From: Candidatus Eiseniibacteriota bacterium
GTDB lineage: Bacteria > Eisenbacteria > RBG-16-71-46 > CAIMUX01
Direction of reading: 5' to 3'
DNA: 64,000 nucleotides
NCBI GenBank assembly: GCA_020633975.1
Contig: JACKCR010000003.1
Location: 124,001-188,000, forward strand
Numbering within the stretch: the stretch's first letter is position 1; each line of letters begins with the position of its first letter. The notes below the pieces were generated by a model. That model had not been told where the DNA came from and did no database searches. It saw nothing but the letters and a program-made list of their open reading frames with translations. A program made the translations under genes and the position numbers. Shown here piece after piece: positions 19,498-28,539 of the stretch.

Positions 19498-20414
19498 AGC
19501 AACTGGCGAGCCGAGGACGCATCCTGGACCTTCGTGTAGAGCCCTCGCCCCGGTGCGTCGCGATCTTCGGTGGCGTCTACAGCAACCACCATGCACTCCG
19601 CGCCGTACTGGACGATGCAGCTGCGTGCCGAGCAGAACAGATCATCTGCCTCGGTGACATCGGTGGCTTCGGCCCCCACCCTGATCGTTCGATCGAGATC
19701 CTCCGGGACGCCGGCATCCTCACGATCCAAGGCAACTACGACGACAGCGTCGGCAGCGGCCTGGACGACTGCCAGTGCGGCTACACCGATCCGCGCGACA
19801 ACCACTACGCACAGATCAGCTACGACTACACACTCGCACACACCTCACACTCTCACCGCGCATGGCTTCGTGAACTGCCCACCGGCGCACGGCTCACGAT
19901 GGGCGGAGTACGGATCCGCCTCGCGCATGGATCGCCCCGTCGAGTGAACGAGTTCCTCTGGGAGTCGACCACTCCGCGCCCGTTCATCGAGCGCCTGCTC
20001 AATGAGCACGACACGGACGTGATCTTCGTCACGCACACGGGGATTCCGTGGCTACGCAGTGCGGTGCAGGAGGGCGAACGCGGCGTGGAACAGCGCGCCG
20101 CGATGTCGGCGGCGAAAGCGAACGCGACCTCACTGAACCGTGGGATCGTCAACGTCGGTGCAATCGGACGTCCCGCGAACGACGGAGACACGCACGTCTG
20201 GTACGCACTCGTACGAGTGCCCGAGGTCGGGTCGGAGGGTGCGGCGCGCCTGGAGGTAGAGTTGCGCGCGGTAGCCTACGACCACGAACGGTTGGCCGAG
20301 GAGATGCGAGCGGAGTCTCTACCCGAAGAGTTCGTCGAGACGATCCTCACCGGCTGGTGGACTACCTGCCTCGAGATCCTTCCCGCCAAGGAACGTGCGC
20401 GCGGGATCTACTAG
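19485..20414 (+). CDS. Calcineurin-like phosphoesterase with degenerate metal site I
   Basis: A 309-residue cytosolic protein. GTG at 19485 follows AGGGG and overlaps the radical SAM gene. It aligns with YfcE/ApaH-type metallophosphatases: CLGDIGGFGPHPD (Asp58), GNYDD (Asn84, with Tyr85 where GNHD has His), a later AHGSP and VTHTG. Motif I, normally S-D-x-H-G-N, reads G29-G-V-Y-S-N34, so both metal ligands (Asp and His) are replaced by Gly30 and Tyr32. The protein may bind only one metal, or act as a non-catalytic partner of the coupled radical SAM enzyme. Confidence 0.8.
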   Translation: MSDVEQLASRGRILDLRVEPSPRCVAIFGGVYSNHHALRAVLDDAAACRAEQIICLGDIGGFGPHPDRSIEILRDAGILTIQGNYDDSVGSGLDDCQCGYTDPRDNHYAQISYDYTLAHTSHSHRAWLRELPTGARLTMGGVRIRLAHGSPRRVNEFLWESTTPRPFIERLLNEHDTDVIFVTHTGIPWLRSAVQEGERGVEQRAAMSAAKANATSLNRGIVNVGAIGRPANDGDTHVWYALVRVPEVGSEGAARLEVELRAVAYDHERLAEEMRAESLPEEFVETILTGWWTTCLEILPAKERARGIY

Positions 20415-20557
20415 AACTCGCAGTCCGTCCGCCATCCATCACCAATCGGACTTCCGGGCGGAGCAGGGAGAGCCTGCACCGGTTCGACGTCCTCCTTGGC
20501 GATGAACCTCCCGCCCCGACCTGCTCGATCGTGAGTCAACGGTTCCACGGAGAGCCA

Positions 20558-21019
20558 TCAGCGTCCCTTCTTTCCGTCCAAGAGCATCACGATCGTCTTC
20601 TCGATCCGAGACTGCCGCGTCGCCTCGCGCTTCGCCTCTTCGATCCACTGGACGTACTCTTTCTGGTGCGTATAGGACATCCCACCGAAGATCTCCTTCG
20701 CCCTGGGCGACGCATCCAGCGCCGTGGCGAGATCGGCAGGGACCTCGACCACGCGCGGCTCGGTGTCTTCTTCGAGCACAACGTCTATCGTGTCCCCAGC
20801 CGCCTTCCCGATCGCCTCTCGGATCTCCTTCCGAACTCCGAGCACATAGGCATCTCCCATACGGACGATCGATCCGCGATACGCCTCGCCTCCCAGAGTC
20901 GCCTTCACGGGGACGCGCTTCTTTCCGTAGACCTTCTCGACATCGAACGGAATGGCGACGTACGCACCGCCCCGGCCCGCATCCTCGATCTTCGCTCGGA
21001 ACGTTCGGCTTCGGTTCAT
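20558..21019 (-). CDS. DUF1905 / YdeI (OmdA-like) domain protein
   Basis: A 153-residue soluble protein. I chose ATG at 21019 (AGG 6 nt upstream); the 35 extra residues of the longer frame show no homology. The N-terminal half resembles DUF1905 (GGAYVAIPFDVEKVYGKKRVPVKATLGG). The C-terminal half resembles the YdeI/OmpD-associated domain (PADLATALDASPRAKEIFGGMSYTHQKEYVQWIEEAKREATR). The family has no established biochemical role and its neighbours do not help. Confidence 0.83.
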   Translation of the reverse strand: MNRSRTFRAKIEDAGRGGAYVAIPFDVEKVYGKKRVPVKATLGGEAYRGSIVRMGDAYVLGVRKEIREAIGKAAGDTIDVVLEEDTEPRVVEVPADLATALDASPRAKEIFGGMSYTHQKEYVQWIEEAKREATRQSRIEKTIVMLLDGKKGR

Positions 21020-21366
21020 TTCTGGCCTCGTTCGGATGATTCGGAAGCGACCCTCTCCGCCACGGAGCTCGACGCAGGAGATTCCTGCTCGGCGCCCAAA
21101 TCGGCGATGTATGGATCGCCGCATCGCGTCGAGGACGGAGGCTACTACACAGTCGGGCGACGGACCCAGAGGCCGCGTCGGGCCGCAAATCCGCTTGCGT
21201 CCACACGCCCCGCAAACTAGCCTCTAACCTGCTAGAAAACAGCCACTTCGACCGATCGTCATTCGGTGGTTCAACGTACCGGGGTCACGTCTCGCGAGCA
21301 CCACCGCGTCCCGGTTCACTCCACGAAGACGACTGTCGATTCCCAGCCGCTGCCATGGAGGACCTC

Positions 21367-22869
21367 ATGATGCTGCGGAGCTCTCTCCCCCAAGGTGACG
21401 CCGCCGTACCGCGACTTCTGCGTCGACCTCGTCTTGGTACCGAGATCCGGCGGATCGCCCTTCCGCTCCTCGCGTTTGCGCTCGGCACCGCGTTGGTCGG
21501 ATGTGTGGATGACGCCGATGACACGGACGGTCTCCCCTATACGCCGCCAAGCGACACTCCCGTCGCAACCCGCTACGGCGCCATCGGCAACAGCCTCACT
21601 GCGGGATTCATCAACGGCGGTTTGATCGAAGGCGGTCAGCTCGCCAGCTATCCGCGCGTCATCGCGGCGCAGGCCGGGTGGGACACGCCGCAGATTCCTC
21701 AGATCGCGAGCCCGGGAATCGGCTCGACCCCGGGGCAGAGCGCGCTCTACATCACCCCGACGGGCACGATCAGCGCAAAGCCCGTTCCGAATCCGCTCGT
21801 GCTCCTCGCGAACGCGACCCTGCCACGTCCGTACGACAACCTCGGCGTTCCGGGCGCGACCACGAAGGACCTACTCGACGCGGTCAACTCCGGAACGAGC
21901 CAGTCCGGCAACAACCCGTTCTTCGATCTGATCCTCCGGAACTCTGCGCTCCCGCCCTTCGGTCAGCCACGAACCGTGCTGGACCAGATGGAAGACCGGA
22001 ACCCGAACGCACTCACGGTCTGGATCGGCAACAACGACATCTTGGGCGGCGCGCTGGGCGGGAATCCAGTCGTCGGTGGCAACATCACTCCGCCGGAGGC
22101 GTGGCAACTGCTCTTCAGTGGCGTCGTCGCCCGGCTCGACGCCATGAACGCGGAGTATGTCGCCATCGCGAACATCCCGAACATCGTCGACATCCCCTAC
22201 GTCACGACGATTCCGCCGGCGCTCGGGCCCGGCGTTTCCTTCAACACGGATGAAGACGACGTCGCGTACGTACTCTTGCCGTTCGCACTGCTCGCGGCCT
22301 CCAACCCCGACACTCTCGGGACTTTCATCGGAGCCCTCGGCGGAACGAACTCGCTACCCAGCAACTGGACCCTCACCGCGGACGAGGCGACGACCATCAC
22401 CCAGACCGCGGCCGCCTACAACCAGGTCATCCAGTCGGCGTGCGCGGCCCGCGGCTGGGCGTACGTCGACATCTCGACCGAGCTCGCAGCTCTTCCCAAG
22501 AATCCGCTCGATCGTCAGCTCGACGTCGTCAACGGGTTCTTCCCGCTCGTTCCCGAGATCTCCACCCAAGGGTTCGCACTCCTCCCGAATCCGCTCTCCG
22601 CATTCAGTCTCGACGGCGTCCATCCGAGCGAGATCGGGTCGGCACTCGTCGCGAACGCGTTCATCCGCGCGTTCAACAGCGAATACAACCTGGACATCAC
22701 GGAGAAGGACCTCTCTACCGTGCACAACGTGACCGGCTTCGAGGAAGCACCCTTCGGCCGTCCCTTTGGCTCGACTCCAGGCAGCCTCGGCACAAGCCAC
22801 TTCGCTGCGAGCCAGGACGCGCTCACCGCAATCGAAACCCTCCCGACGCTGTTCGGGATCGCACAGTGA
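21367..22869 (+). CDS. SGNH/GDSL-like lipoprotein esterase
   Basis: Predicted outer-membrane-facing lipoprotein of about 500 residues. ATG at 21367 (or the adjacent one at 21370) is set by GGAGG at 21357-21361. A lipobox ends at Cys46 (TALVGC). SGNH blocks are present: nucleophile Ser76 in AIGNSLTAGF, Gly/Asn blocks in GVPGATTKD and WIGNNDIL, and the catalytic pair DGVH near 416-419. It is the first gene of a three-gene unit, 23 nt ahead of the DUF1302 gene. It may hydrolyse an ester of a hydrophobic compound handled by the two outer-membrane-associated partners. Confidence 0.85.
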   Translation: MMLRSSLPQGDAAVPRLLRRPRLGTEIRRIALPLLAFALGTALVGCVDDADDTDGLPYTPPSDTPVATRYGAIGNSLTAGFINGGLIEGGQLASYPRVIAAQAGWDTPQIPQIASPGIGSTPGQSALYITPTGTISAKPVPNPLVLLANATLPRPYDNLGVPGATTKDLLDAVNSGTSQSGNNPFFDLILRNSALPPFGQPRTVLDQMEDRNPNALTVWIGNNDILGGALGGNPVVGGNITPPEAWQLLFSGVVARLDAMNAEYVAIANIPNIVDIPYVTTIPPALGPGVSFNTDEDDVAYVLLPFALLAASNPDTLGTFIGALGGTNSLPSNWTLTADEATTITQTAAAYNQVIQSACAARGWAYVDISTELAALPKNPLDRQLDVVNGFFPLVPEISTQGFALLPNPLSAFSLDGVHPSEIGSALVANAFIRAFNSEYNLDITEKDLSTVHNVTGFEEAPFGRPFGSTPGSLGTSHFAASQDALTAIETLPTLFGIAQ

Positions 22870-22892
22870 CCAGGGAAGGAGACAGGAATCCG

Positions 22893-24755
22893 ATGCAGAA
22901 GCACGTACTCGCCCTCTCCACTCTGGCGCTGCCGAGCCTGACGCTGTCCGGGCTCGTCCTTCTCGGTCTCACGATGAGCCCGAGAGCTGCGTCCGCAGTG
23001 GAGTTCTCCGTCGCCGACGGAGAACTGACCGGAAGTCTCGACGCCACACTCAGCGTCGGTGCCGCCCTTCGCGTGTCCGACCGTGACATGGACCTCGTAG
23101 GTCGTGAGAACGGCGGAACCGCGAACTCGGTGAACGGAGACAACGGCAACCTGAACTACGACTCTGGAGACTTCGTCTCGGGCGCGGGGCGAATCGCGTA
23201 CGAAGCCGAAGCGCGCTGGAAGAACCTCTCCGGCTTCACCCGCGCTCTCTACCTCTACGACAACGTCATCATGAACGGCGACACGAAGCGTACGCCGCTG
23301 TCGTCTCGTGCCGAGGAGGAACTCGGAAACGACTTCACCCTGCTCGACGCGTACCTCGCGCTCGACGTCCCGATCGGATCGAGCTACCTCACGCTGCGAG
23401 GCGGCAACCTCCTCCTCAGCTGGGGAGAGAGCACGTTCATCCAGAACGGAATCAACTCGATCAACCCGGTCAACGTCTCGAAGATCCGCGCGGCGGGCGC
23501 CGAGGTGAAAGACGCGCTCGTCCCGGTGCCGATGGCTTCCGCGAGTCTCGGCCTCAACGAGCGGTTCTCGGTCGAGGGCTTCTATCAGTTCGTGTGGGAC
23601 CACACGGAGATCGAGCCCGAAGGCACGTTCTTTTCGACGAACGACTTCGCCAGCCCCGGCGGCGAGTGGGTCATGCTCGGATTCGGAGCGCCCGGCATCA
23701 GCGACAACCCACCGAACGACGCCCTCAGCCTTCCGATCGGGAGTGCAGTGCGGCGTGAAGAGGACCACGACGCCAAGGACGACGGTCAGTTCGGCGCCGC
23801 GATCCGGTGGTTCGAACCGAACCTCGGCGACACCGAGTTCGGCTTCTACTTCACGAGGCTCCACAGCCGTCTGCCGCTCATCAGCGCCCGCACCGGAACG
23901 GAGCAGAGCTTCCTCGGCGAGGGACACTATTCGAAGAGCACGCGCTACTTCCGGGAGTTCCCGGAGGACATCGACACCTTCGGCTTCAGCGTGAACGCAG
24001 CGGTTCCGGGCACGGGCACGGCCCTCCAGGGCGAACTCTCGATGCGGAAGGACCAGCCGCTCCAGGTCGACGATGTCGAGCTGCTCTTCGCGGCCCTCAC
24101 CCCTCTCAACATCCCGTCCCCGGCCGGTCCCTACGCCGGGCAGCTCATCTTCGAGAACAACCAGCTCGGAGACTTCGGGTTCGAGGAGTACATCTCCGGC
24201 TACCGGAAGAAGGACGTCCTCCAGGCCCAAATGACGCTGACCCAAGCGATTGGTCCCCACGTCGGCGCTGACCAGTTCATCCTGCTCGGCGAAGTCGGCG
24301 GAACGTTCGTCCAGGACATGGAGGATCCCGACGTGCTGCGCTACGAGGCGCCGGGAACCTACACCAGCGGAAATCAGTTCTTCACTGACGTGGTGACGAG
24401 CCAAAACTCGGATGGGTCCTTCAACCATCCGCAACCGGAGACCGAGAACGCCGACGCGTTCGCAGACGACACCTCGTGGGGATACCGTCTCGTCCTCCGC
24501 GGGGATTACAACGGGGCGATCGGATCGATCAACCTCCAGCCGCAGATCGCCTGGTCTCATGACGTGAGCGGGACGACGCCGAGCCCGATCGTCAACTTCA
24601 TCGAAGGACGGAAGACGATCACGACGTCGCTCACTGCGAGCTATCTCTTCGCCTGGAACTTCCAGGTCTCGTACACGAACTCGTTCGGAGGAGACATCTA
24701 CAATCTGCTCTCCGACCGTGACTTCGTCGCATTCACCCTTGGCTATTCGTACTGA
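22893..24755 (+). CDS. DUF1302 family outer-membrane protein
   Basis: Exported protein of 620 residues. ATG at 22893 opens a signal peptide (MQKHVLALSTLALPSLTLSG...ASA); an upstream extension of the same frame overlaps the SGNH gene and is rejected. The mature chain is rich in alternating aromatic strands and ends in an aromatic C-terminus (FTLGYSY), as beta-barrels do. DUF1302 proteins are usually encoded beside DUF1329 proteins, as here (13 nt gap). The pair is thought to act in the outer membrane on hydrophobic molecules, but no reaction is established. Confidence 0.87.
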   Translation: MQKHVLALSTLALPSLTLSGLVLLGLTMSPRAASAVEFSVADGELTGSLDATLSVGAALRVSDRDMDLVGRENGGTANSVNGDNGNLNYDSGDFVSGAGRIAYEAEARWKNLSGFTRALYLYDNVIMNGDTKRTPLSSRAEEELGNDFTLLDAYLALDVPIGSSYLTLRGGNLLLSWGESTFIQNGINSINPVNVSKIRAAGAEVKDALVPVPMASASLGLNERFSVEGFYQFVWDHTEIEPEGTFFSTNDFASPGGEWVMLGFGAPGISDNPPNDALSLPIGSAVRREEDHDAKDDGQFGAAIRWFEPNLGDTEFGFYFTRLHSRLPLISARTGTEQSFLGEGHYSKSTRYFREFPEDIDTFGFSVNAAVPGTGTALQGELSMRKDQPLQVDDVELLFAALTPLNIPSPAGPYAGQLIFENNQLGDFGFEEYISGYRKKDVLQAQMTLTQAIGPHVGADQFILLGEVGGTFVQDMEDPDVLRYEAPGTYTSGNQFFTDVVTSQNSDGSFNHPQPETENADAFADDTSWGYRLVLRGDYNGAIGSINLQPQIAWSHDVSGTTPSPIVNFIEGRKTITTSLTASYLFAWNFQVSYTNSFGGDIYNLLSDRDFVAFTLGYSY

Positions 24756-24768
24756 GCGGAGGACCCAC

Positions 24769-26175
24769 ATGCAGACGACACGAACCCTTCCCGAGCACCG
24801 TGGAGTGTCCGGGCTCGCGCTCGCCGCTACGGTAGCTCTCGCGGCGATGGCCACGTTCGCGGCTCCGGCGGACTCTTGGGCGAAGGTCTCTTCGGCGGAT
24901 GCCGGCAAGCTCGGCACCAGCCTCACTCCGATGGGCGGCGAGAAGGCAGGAAACGGCGACGGATCGATCCCGGCATGGGACGGAGGCATCACCACTCCGC
25001 CCGCCGGCTGGTCTCCCGGTCAATTCCATGTCGACCCGTACTCGAGCGACGCACCGATCGTCACGATCACCGCGTCGAACCTGGACCAGTACCGCGACAT
25101 GCTCTCTCCCGGACAAATCGCGATGTTCGAACGCTACCCGGACTCCTGGTCGATGAAGGTCTACCCGACTCACCGCAGCGCGTCCTATCCGCAGTCGATC
25201 TATGACGCCGTCAAGTCGAACGCGACGACGGCCGAACTGGTCGACAACGGAAACGGAGTCGCGAGCTGCGGAGTCGGCGTTCCGTTCCCGATCCCAGCGA
25301 CCGGAGTCGAAGTGGTCTGGAACCACCTTCTCCGCTACCGTGGCGAAACCGTGCAGCGCAAACTCGGCCAGGTCTCACCTACGGCCGGAGGTGGCTACAC
25401 GATGGTCGTGATCGACGACCGTGTCCTCTGGAAGTACATGATGCCGGGATCGACGGTCGAATCGATCGGCAACCGGCTCGCCTACTTCCTCCAGACCGTG
25501 ACGTCGCCCGCACGTCTCGCCGGATCGATCCTCTTGGTCCACGAGACGCTCGATCAGGCCAAAGAACCTCGGAAGGCGTGGGTCTACAACCCGGGCCAGC
25601 GCCGAGTGCGCCGCGCCCCGAACGTCGCACACGACAACCCCGGCACCGCGGCCGACGGTCAGCGGACCAGCGACCAGCTCGACATCTTCAACGGATCGCC
25701 CGAGCGGTACGACTGGAAGCTCGTCGGGAAGCGCGAGATGTTCGTCCCCTACAACTGCTACGAGCTACATAGCCCGAAGCTCAAGTACGACGAGATCATT
25801 CAGGCTGGTCACATCAACCCGGATCACCTCAGGTACGAGAAGCACCGCGTCTGGGAAGTCGAAGGAACGGTGAAGCAGGGCACGAGCCACATCTACGCGC
25901 GCCGCACCTTCTTCGTAGACGAGGACAGTTGGCAGATCCTGGTCGCCGACCAGTACGACGGCCGCGACCAGATCTGGCGCGTCTCCGAAGCCTACGTCAT
26001 CAACTACTACGACCAGCCGCTCATCTGGGACACGCTCCAGGTGCACTACGACCTCCAGAACGGTCGCTACCTCGCATTCGGCCTCAACAACGAGGGTGAC
26101 GTCGAGGAGTTCAACACACCGATGGATGAGGCGGAGTACACGCCGGAGGCGCTACGCCGGGAGGGTCGTCGCTAA
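24769..26175 (+). CDS. DUF1329 family (LolA-like fold) periplasmic protein
   Basis: A 468-residue protein. ATG at 24769 has GGAGG 6 nt upstream and a signal peptide cleaved near WA-K (about 37). The body matches DUF1329: SIPAWDGGITTPPAGW near the start, RRVRRAPNVAHDNP in the middle, and the C-terminal WRVSEAYVINYYDQP. It shares a transcript with the DUF1302 gene. The LolA-like fold suggests binding of a lipid or other hydrophobic ligand in the periplasm. All key family regions look intact. Confidence 0.9.
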   Translation: MQTTRTLPEHRGVSGLALAATVALAAMATFAAPADSWAKVSSADAGKLGTSLTPMGGEKAGNGDGSIPAWDGGITTPPAGWSPGQFHVDPYSSDAPIVTITASNLDQYRDMLSPGQIAMFERYPDSWSMKVYPTHRSASYPQSIYDAVKSNATTAELVDNGNGVASCGVGVPFPIPATGVEVVWNHLLRYRGETVQRKLGQVSPTAGGGYTMVVIDDRVLWKYMMPGSTVESIGNRLAYFLQTVTSPARLAGSILLVHETLDQAKEPRKAWVYNPGQRRVRRAPNVAHDNPGTAADGQRTSDQLDIFNGSPERYDWKLVGKREMFVPYNCYELHSPKLKYDEIIQAGHINPDHLRYEKHRVWEVEGTVKQGTSHIYARRTFFVDEDSWQILVADQYDGRDQIWRVSEAYVINYYDQPLIWDTLQVHYDLQNGRYLAFGLNNEGDVEEFNTPMDEAEYTPEALRREGRR

Positions 26176-26245
26176 TGGGTCGTCGGTAGCGGCCCTTCCC
26201 GCTCCCTTCGATTCTTGAACGTTCTCGCTTCTACGCATGCTTCTT

Positions 26246-26288
26246 ACGACGGCCGGTTCGCGAATTGCGGGCCGGTCGTTTCGCTTTG
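26246..26288 (+). terminator. Possible terminator after the DUF1329 gene
   Basis: ACGAC-GGCCGG (26247-26257) and CCGGTCGT (26272-26279) form an imperfect GC-rich hairpin followed by TTTCGCTTT. It sits about 70 nt beyond the last gene of the SGNH/DUF1302/DUF1329 unit. Confidence 0.45.
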
Positions 26289-26357
26289 GCTGCCTTCCTC
26301 GAGTTTGGACCATTGAAGAGCCAAACACCGGCGTGGCGTCGGTACGGGGCATGGTTC

Positions 26358-26813
26358 CTACGAAGTCTCCAGGTTCAGGTTGCCGTCGATGAAGGAGAGG
26401 TGGAAAACGAGGCGGTCGACGCGCCAGGTGTCGCCTTGGTGGGTCAGGGAGAGGTCGTAGGTGCCGACGAAGACGCGTGTCTTTAGACCGGCTGCGCTCG
26501 AGCGGTGGTGGAAGGCGACGCCGTAGCACTTCACGGTGGCGTTGTCGCCATCGACCTCGGTACGCAGGTTGCCGATCTGGTGATGGACGTGGTCCAACGG
26601 CTCGAACCCAGCCGCCCACGCTTGGGCAACCTGCTGAGGAGTCATCTCTGCTGGGTCTCCTCCGACCATCGAAGTCATGTCGAGGACGAGCGGGTTCGTG
26701 AAACAGTCTTCGAGCGTCGGCCAGTCCCGCTCGTCCGTGGCCACGAACAAGCGCACCACCGCGTCCTCCACGGCCTGCCTCGCCAACAGATCACTCAACG
26801 AAGTCGACGACAT
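26358..26813 (-). CDS. SnoaL-like (NTF2-fold) protein
   Basis: A 151-residue cytosolic protein of the SnoaL_4 type. It begins with the typical helix (LARQAVEDAVVRLFVATDERDWPTLEDCF) and carries HHQIGNLRTEVDGDNATVKCYGVAFHH in the sheet. ATG at 26813 has GGAGG upstream. The family includes ketosteroid isomerase-like enzymes and scytalone dehydratase-like proteins, and many members have no known role. Its position between a DUF1329 gene and a Ycf48-like gene suggests, weakly, a link to metabolism of a hydrophobic compound. Confidence 0.8.
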   Translation of the reverse strand: MSSTSLSDLLARQAVEDAVVRLFVATDERDWPTLEDCFTNPLVLDMTSMVGGDPAEMTPQQVAQAWAAGFEPLDHVHHQIGNLRTEVDGDNATVKCYGVAFHHRSSAAGLKTRVFVGTYDLSLTHQGDTWRVDRLVFHLSFIDGNLNLETS

Positions 26814-27032
26814 CGAACCTCCAAGGTTTCACGTTTCCGATAGGTCGAAGCCTCTGCCAACGCCGCGAACGAGGAGTTCGTTCCGGATGCCACGAGCGAG
26901 CCACGAACGGATCTGGACGAACAACCGCAATCCTACCCCATCACGCCAAAGCCGCGGACGGAGCCGCATCGCGACATCGAATCCTCATCGAGATGACGAT
27001 CGTATCGCCAGTGTCCAGGCAAGCGTGGACAT

Positions 27033-27093
27033 GCCCCCCTGGCACTCATGGAGAGTTCGTCCCCTCCGAACTCGTAAGGAGTGCCAGGGGGGC
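27033..27093. repeat. Large palindromic hairpin element, copy C
   Basis: Perfect 15-bp arms (27033-27047 and 27079-27093) enclose a second 7-bp stem (GAGTTCG at 27053-27059 with CGAACTC at 27067-27073). The centre TTCGTCCCCTCCGAA (27056-27070) is identical to the core of the element at 9451-9509, while the outer stems differ in sequence and still pair. It lies in the 404-bp gap between the SnoaL-like and Ycf48-like genes, where no gene is seen. Confidence 0.8.
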
Positions 27094-27217
27094 AGCGACC
27101 ACGTTGATCCGTGTTGTGCGATCCGCCAGCCCTCGCGTGTTTCGACTGTGAATCGCCCGCACCTCCTCGAGGCACGGGCAGCAGATCGGACACGTGGACA
27201 GACTTGGGAGGTTGACG

Positions 27218-28471
27218 ATGCGCACCTGGGTTCTCGGGGTTGGGCTCATGCTCGGGCTCCTCGGCGGAACGGCGGAAGCTCAGAACTGGCCGGTAGTTCC
27301 GCTGCCGACGACAGCGGACCTGCACGAAATCGACGCTGGGTTCTCGAATCGATACGTGGTCGGAGACGGTGGGTTCGTCGCGGTCTCGGATGGCGGACTC
27401 GTCAACTGGGCCCAGGTCGACATCGGGACATCCGCCGACCTGCTCGACGTCGTTCGTCAGGCATCGTCCGAGGTGTGGATCACCGGAACGGCGGGAACGA
27501 CGCGCGTCCTGCGGTTCGGGGTCTGGGAGCCACGCGACATCCCGAACAGCGGCGAAGACTTCGTCATCTTCAGTCGCTCGAGCGGATGGGCGTTCAGTGC
27601 AGGCTCGAACGGGTCGATCTACCGCTCCACCGACCTCGGTGTGACGTGGGACCTCCAGACGAGTGGCACCGCGAATGCGATTCACGACGGGAATGGGTTC
27701 GTCGACAACCAAGCCTACTCGGTTGGCGACAACGGAACGATCCTCAAGACGACGAACGGTGGGCTCGACTGGGTGCAGAAGCCGAGCGGAACCACCGCTG
27801 ACCTCCACGCCTTCATCGACGCCAGCACAGGTGTGATCATGGCCGCGGGAGAGAACGGAACGATCCTGCGGAGCACCGACGGTGGAGAGAGCTGGAACGC
27901 GGTTGCGTCGGGAACGACAGCCACCATCTACGACCTGTCGGCCAGCCAACAGAACGGTCTCTTCGTTCTCGCCGTCGGAGAGAACGGAACCGTACTCAAG
28001 AGCACAGACAACGGCGCGTCCTGGTGCCTGATCCAGAGCGAGACGGCGGTAGATCTCTACGCGTGCGACATGGCGCTCAACTCGACGTTCCTCGTCGCGG
28101 GAGCCGGTGGGTACATGGCGGTGACGACGAACGACGGAGGGGGGTGCGCCGATCCGGCGGGATTCGATGACATGGTAGACGCTTCCGGCAGCGGAGGGCT
28201 CAACGCTGGCGTACGTATGGCCGGGCCTTGGCCACTGCCTCTAGGCCACGATTCACACGTACAGCTCTCGGCGGACCGAAGCCAGCGAGTCCGAGTCGAC
28301 GTGCTCGATGCAGCGGGCCGAGTCGTGGAATCACTTCTGGACGCCGAAGTCGCAGCCGAGCACCCACGTTCGGTTCGGTTCGATGCCGCTTCGTGGCCTG
28401 CCGGCGTCTACTTCATCCGTGCGATCTCGGAGGGAGGCGTGGTGAGCAAGAAGGTCGTCGCCCTTCGCTGA
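27218..28471 (+). CDS. Secreted Ycf48/BNR-repeat propeller protein with Por-type tail
   Basis: Exported 417-residue protein. ATG at 27218 has GGGAGG upstream and a short signal peptide (MRTWVLGVGLMLGLLGGTAEA). Repeats of the form GENGTILRSTDGGESWNAV identify a Ycf48/BNR seven-bladed propeller. The last 75 residues are a FlgD-like sorting tail (VRVDVLDAAGRVVESLL...AGVYFIRAI). Ycf48-like genes are often found near DUF1302/DUF1329 genes, as here. The ligand is unknown. Confidence 0.85.
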   Translation: MRTWVLGVGLMLGLLGGTAEAQNWPVVPLPTTADLHEIDAGFSNRYVVGDGGFVAVSDGGLVNWAQVDIGTSADLLDVVRQASSEVWITGTAGTTRVLRFGVWEPRDIPNSGEDFVIFSRSSGWAFSAGSNGSIYRSTDLGVTWDLQTSGTANAIHDGNGFVDNQAYSVGDNGTILKTTNGGLDWVQKPSGTTADLHAFIDASTGVIMAAGENGTILRSTDGGESWNAVASGTTATIYDLSASQQNGLFVLAVGENGTVLKSTDNGASWCLIQSETAVDLYACDMALNSTFLVAGAGGYMAVTTNDGGGCADPAGFDDMVDASGSGGLNAGVRMAGPWPLPLGHDSHVQLSADRSQRVRVDVLDAAGRVVESLLDAEVAAEHPRSVRFDAASWPAGVYFIRAISEGGVVSKKVVALR

Positions 28472-28539
28472 CGAACTCGAGTCCATTCGTGGAACACCCC
28501 GGAGATCGGGGAGAAGAAGTCCCGCGGTCATCGGTCCCC

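Noticed and set aside
22515-24995. 826-residue open frame on the minus strand opposite the DUF1302 gene
   Set aside because: It is antisense to a clear gene with signal peptide and ribosome site, is rich in Arg, Glu, Val and Asp as expected for a high-GC shadow frame, and matches no family.
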